Assembly: GCF_030711405.1 (NCBI RefSeq)
Contig: NZ_JAULSI010000011.1
Coordinates: 62,001-126,000 of the forward strand
Direction of reading: 5' to 3'
Origin: Massilia brevitalea
GTDB lineage: Bacteria > Pseudomonadota > Gammaproteobacteria > Burkholderiales > Burkholderiaceae_D
DNA: 64,000 nucleotides
The notes beneath the pieces were generated by a model, which saw only the letters and a list, made by a program, of their open reading frames with translations, was not told the DNA's origin and did not search any database. A program made the position numbers and the translations under genes. Positions 63,102-64,000 of this stretch are shown piece by piece; the stretch's first letter is position 1; each line of letters begins with the position of its first letter.

Positions 63102-63935
63102 TTATGCTTTATTAGCAGATGCTAAAGCCTGTATCGACTTTCTCGCCCCCTCAAGCTTTTTGCGGCGCTCCATATCCTCAATTTTGGCGTCGAGAATAAT
63201 TTCGATTCCTACTTTTACCGCCGGAAATGCAGCAAGGCATTCTTTTTCTGATAGCTCGTGAATTCCTTTGCTGAGAATCCCGTACATTACACGGTTCTCA
63301 ACCAGAAAATCAGGCAGGTGTCTCCGCAGCATTTGAATTTTGTCGGTCATACGGGCCGTCTGATACGTGTCGTCATCCCAGTCTGCACCAGTGTCTAGCT
63401 TGGCGGCTTCAGATTTTGCTGCCTGATGGGCTTCCTCGACCAGATTTTCAAAAATTCTTCGAAGATAAACGAATGATCCGATGCCGACACCGTGAGCCGC
63501 AAGACCTATTGCCCTTTTTAGCTCTTGAAACGTCTCTTTTGCAAGCACGCCACCGTACTTCCTTACGTCATACATGCTCAGTTCGGCAAGAGAAGGGTAT
63601 TGCCCGATTTTCTGCATTGTCCGTTTTACGTTATCGACCTTTGTCGTGAAAATCATCCGATGGGACGGATTACGACCACAAGTAAATGCAGCATCAAACC
63701 GGTCCATCATGAGCCAATCTGCCGCCGTGTGTACTGCTTTTGCAGCGAGGTAACGTGTGAATATGCTGTGACTGTTGCAGCCTGAGCAGTATGCGTCAAT
63801 TGGCCCCTTGCAATTGAAGATTGCCATAGCCTCCTTATCCTCGCCCTTCCCGAATGTAATCTCTTCATACAGCGGAGTGTCGATGAAGTACTCGCTTGGG
63901 GTTGGCGGAGGCGAAGCGGGTGCGGGGTTTGTCAT
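63102..63935 (-). CDS. Zinc-ribbon plus DUF4145-like protein, partner of SIR2
   Basis: 277 aa. A Pro-rich start, then Cys residues C50-x-x-C53 (YCSGCNSHSIF) and C86 with H92 (CGRNPSHRM), a likely zinc-binding fold. The C-terminal helical part (GIGSFVYLRRIFENLVEEAHQAAKSE... FLVENRVMYGILSKGIHELSEKECLAAFPAVKVGIEIIL) resembles DUF4145/HEPN-type bundles, but without an evident Rx4-6H catalytic motif. It is the first gene of the operon, with no clear Shine-Dalgarno. May sense phage or act with SIR2; that role is inferred. Confidence 0.65.
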   Translation of the reverse strand: MTNPAPASPPPTPSEYFIDTPLYEEITFGKGEDKEAMAIFNCKGPIDAYCSGCNSHSIFTRYLAAKAVHTAADWLMMDRFDAAFTCGRNPSHRMIFTTKVDNVKRTMQKIGQYPSLAELSMYDVRKYGGVLAKETFQELKRAIGLAAHGVGIGSFVYLRRIFENLVEEAHQAAKSEAAKLDTGADWDDDTYQTARMTDKIQMLRRHLPDFLVENRVMYGILSKGIHELSEKECLAAFPAVKVGIEIILDAKIEDMERRKKLEGARKSIQALASANKA

Positions 63936-64000
63936 AATTAGTGGCCGACTTTTGGTAAGACGGTCATTCTATCAACTTCATGCACGCTGTTGCAGAGCAG

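Overview
The window is high-GC proteobacterial chromosome, most probably from an Oxalobacteraceae betaproteobacterium of the Massilia/Telluria type. This is an inference from codon use, MCPs ending in a WEEF tether, a PEP-CTERM protein, Xanthomonas-type TonB receptors, class I fumarase and UPF0114. No rRNA or marker gene fixes the genus. GC is high up to about 56,260 and drops sharply from there to the right end.

Layout. 1-5,580: chemotaxis genes (MCP, CheW), a GAF-PAS-PAS-GGDEF gene broken by a 1-base frameshift, and an M28 peptidase. 5,720-28,420: a beta-glucan utilisation locus. It holds a secreted GH16 endoglucanase, a TonB receptor, a four-gene operon (two flavin-halogenase homologues, SapC, cupin/JmjC), and a nine-gene minus-strand block: sugar-binding protein, two permeases, ABC ATPase, LacI regulator, GH1, GH3, glucokinase, MFS sugar porter. 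A CPA2 antiporter diverges from it. Near-identical LacI-type palindromes (TGGAAACGTTTCCA) lie just downstream of consensus sigma70 promoters at three transcription units and near two more. This suggests one local regulator controls import (TonB receptor, ABC), depolymerisation (GH16 outside, GH3 periplasm, GH1 cytoplasm) and glucose phosphorylation (Glk).

29,080-42,600: two hybrid histidine kinases flanking a KGG stress protein, a PEP-CTERM protein, a DUF2946/TonB receptor/PepSY metal-uptake cluster, and a LysR regulator divergent from an MFS exporter. 42,600-45,220: a decayed mobile-element remnant with an orphan holin-like gene, an S24 repressor with three operators exactly 25 bp apart between divergent promoters, a truncated gene fragment and a YefM-YoeB toxin-antitoxin pair, next to tRNA-Ser(GGA). 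45,360-56,320: housekeeping genes (KTSC protein, Acs, UPF0114, FumA, MurI, tRNA-His, a TonB-domain protein, MCP, DusA).

56,260-64,000: a low-GC island integrated in the 5' end of dusA. It carries a tyrosine integrase, small HTH and coiled-coil proteins, an SF3/DUF5906-type helicase, a four-unit 11-bp iteron array, a PD-(D/E)XK-like nuclease and, at the far end, a minus-strand operon of a zinc-ribbon/DUF4145-like protein, a SIR2-like protein and a 66-aa protein. The layout resembles a phage satellite carrying a candidate anti-phage module, which is the best candidate for an undescribed system here. A second repeat-based curiosity is a family of about 215-bp intergenic elements bounded by inverted REP-like hairpins, found four times.
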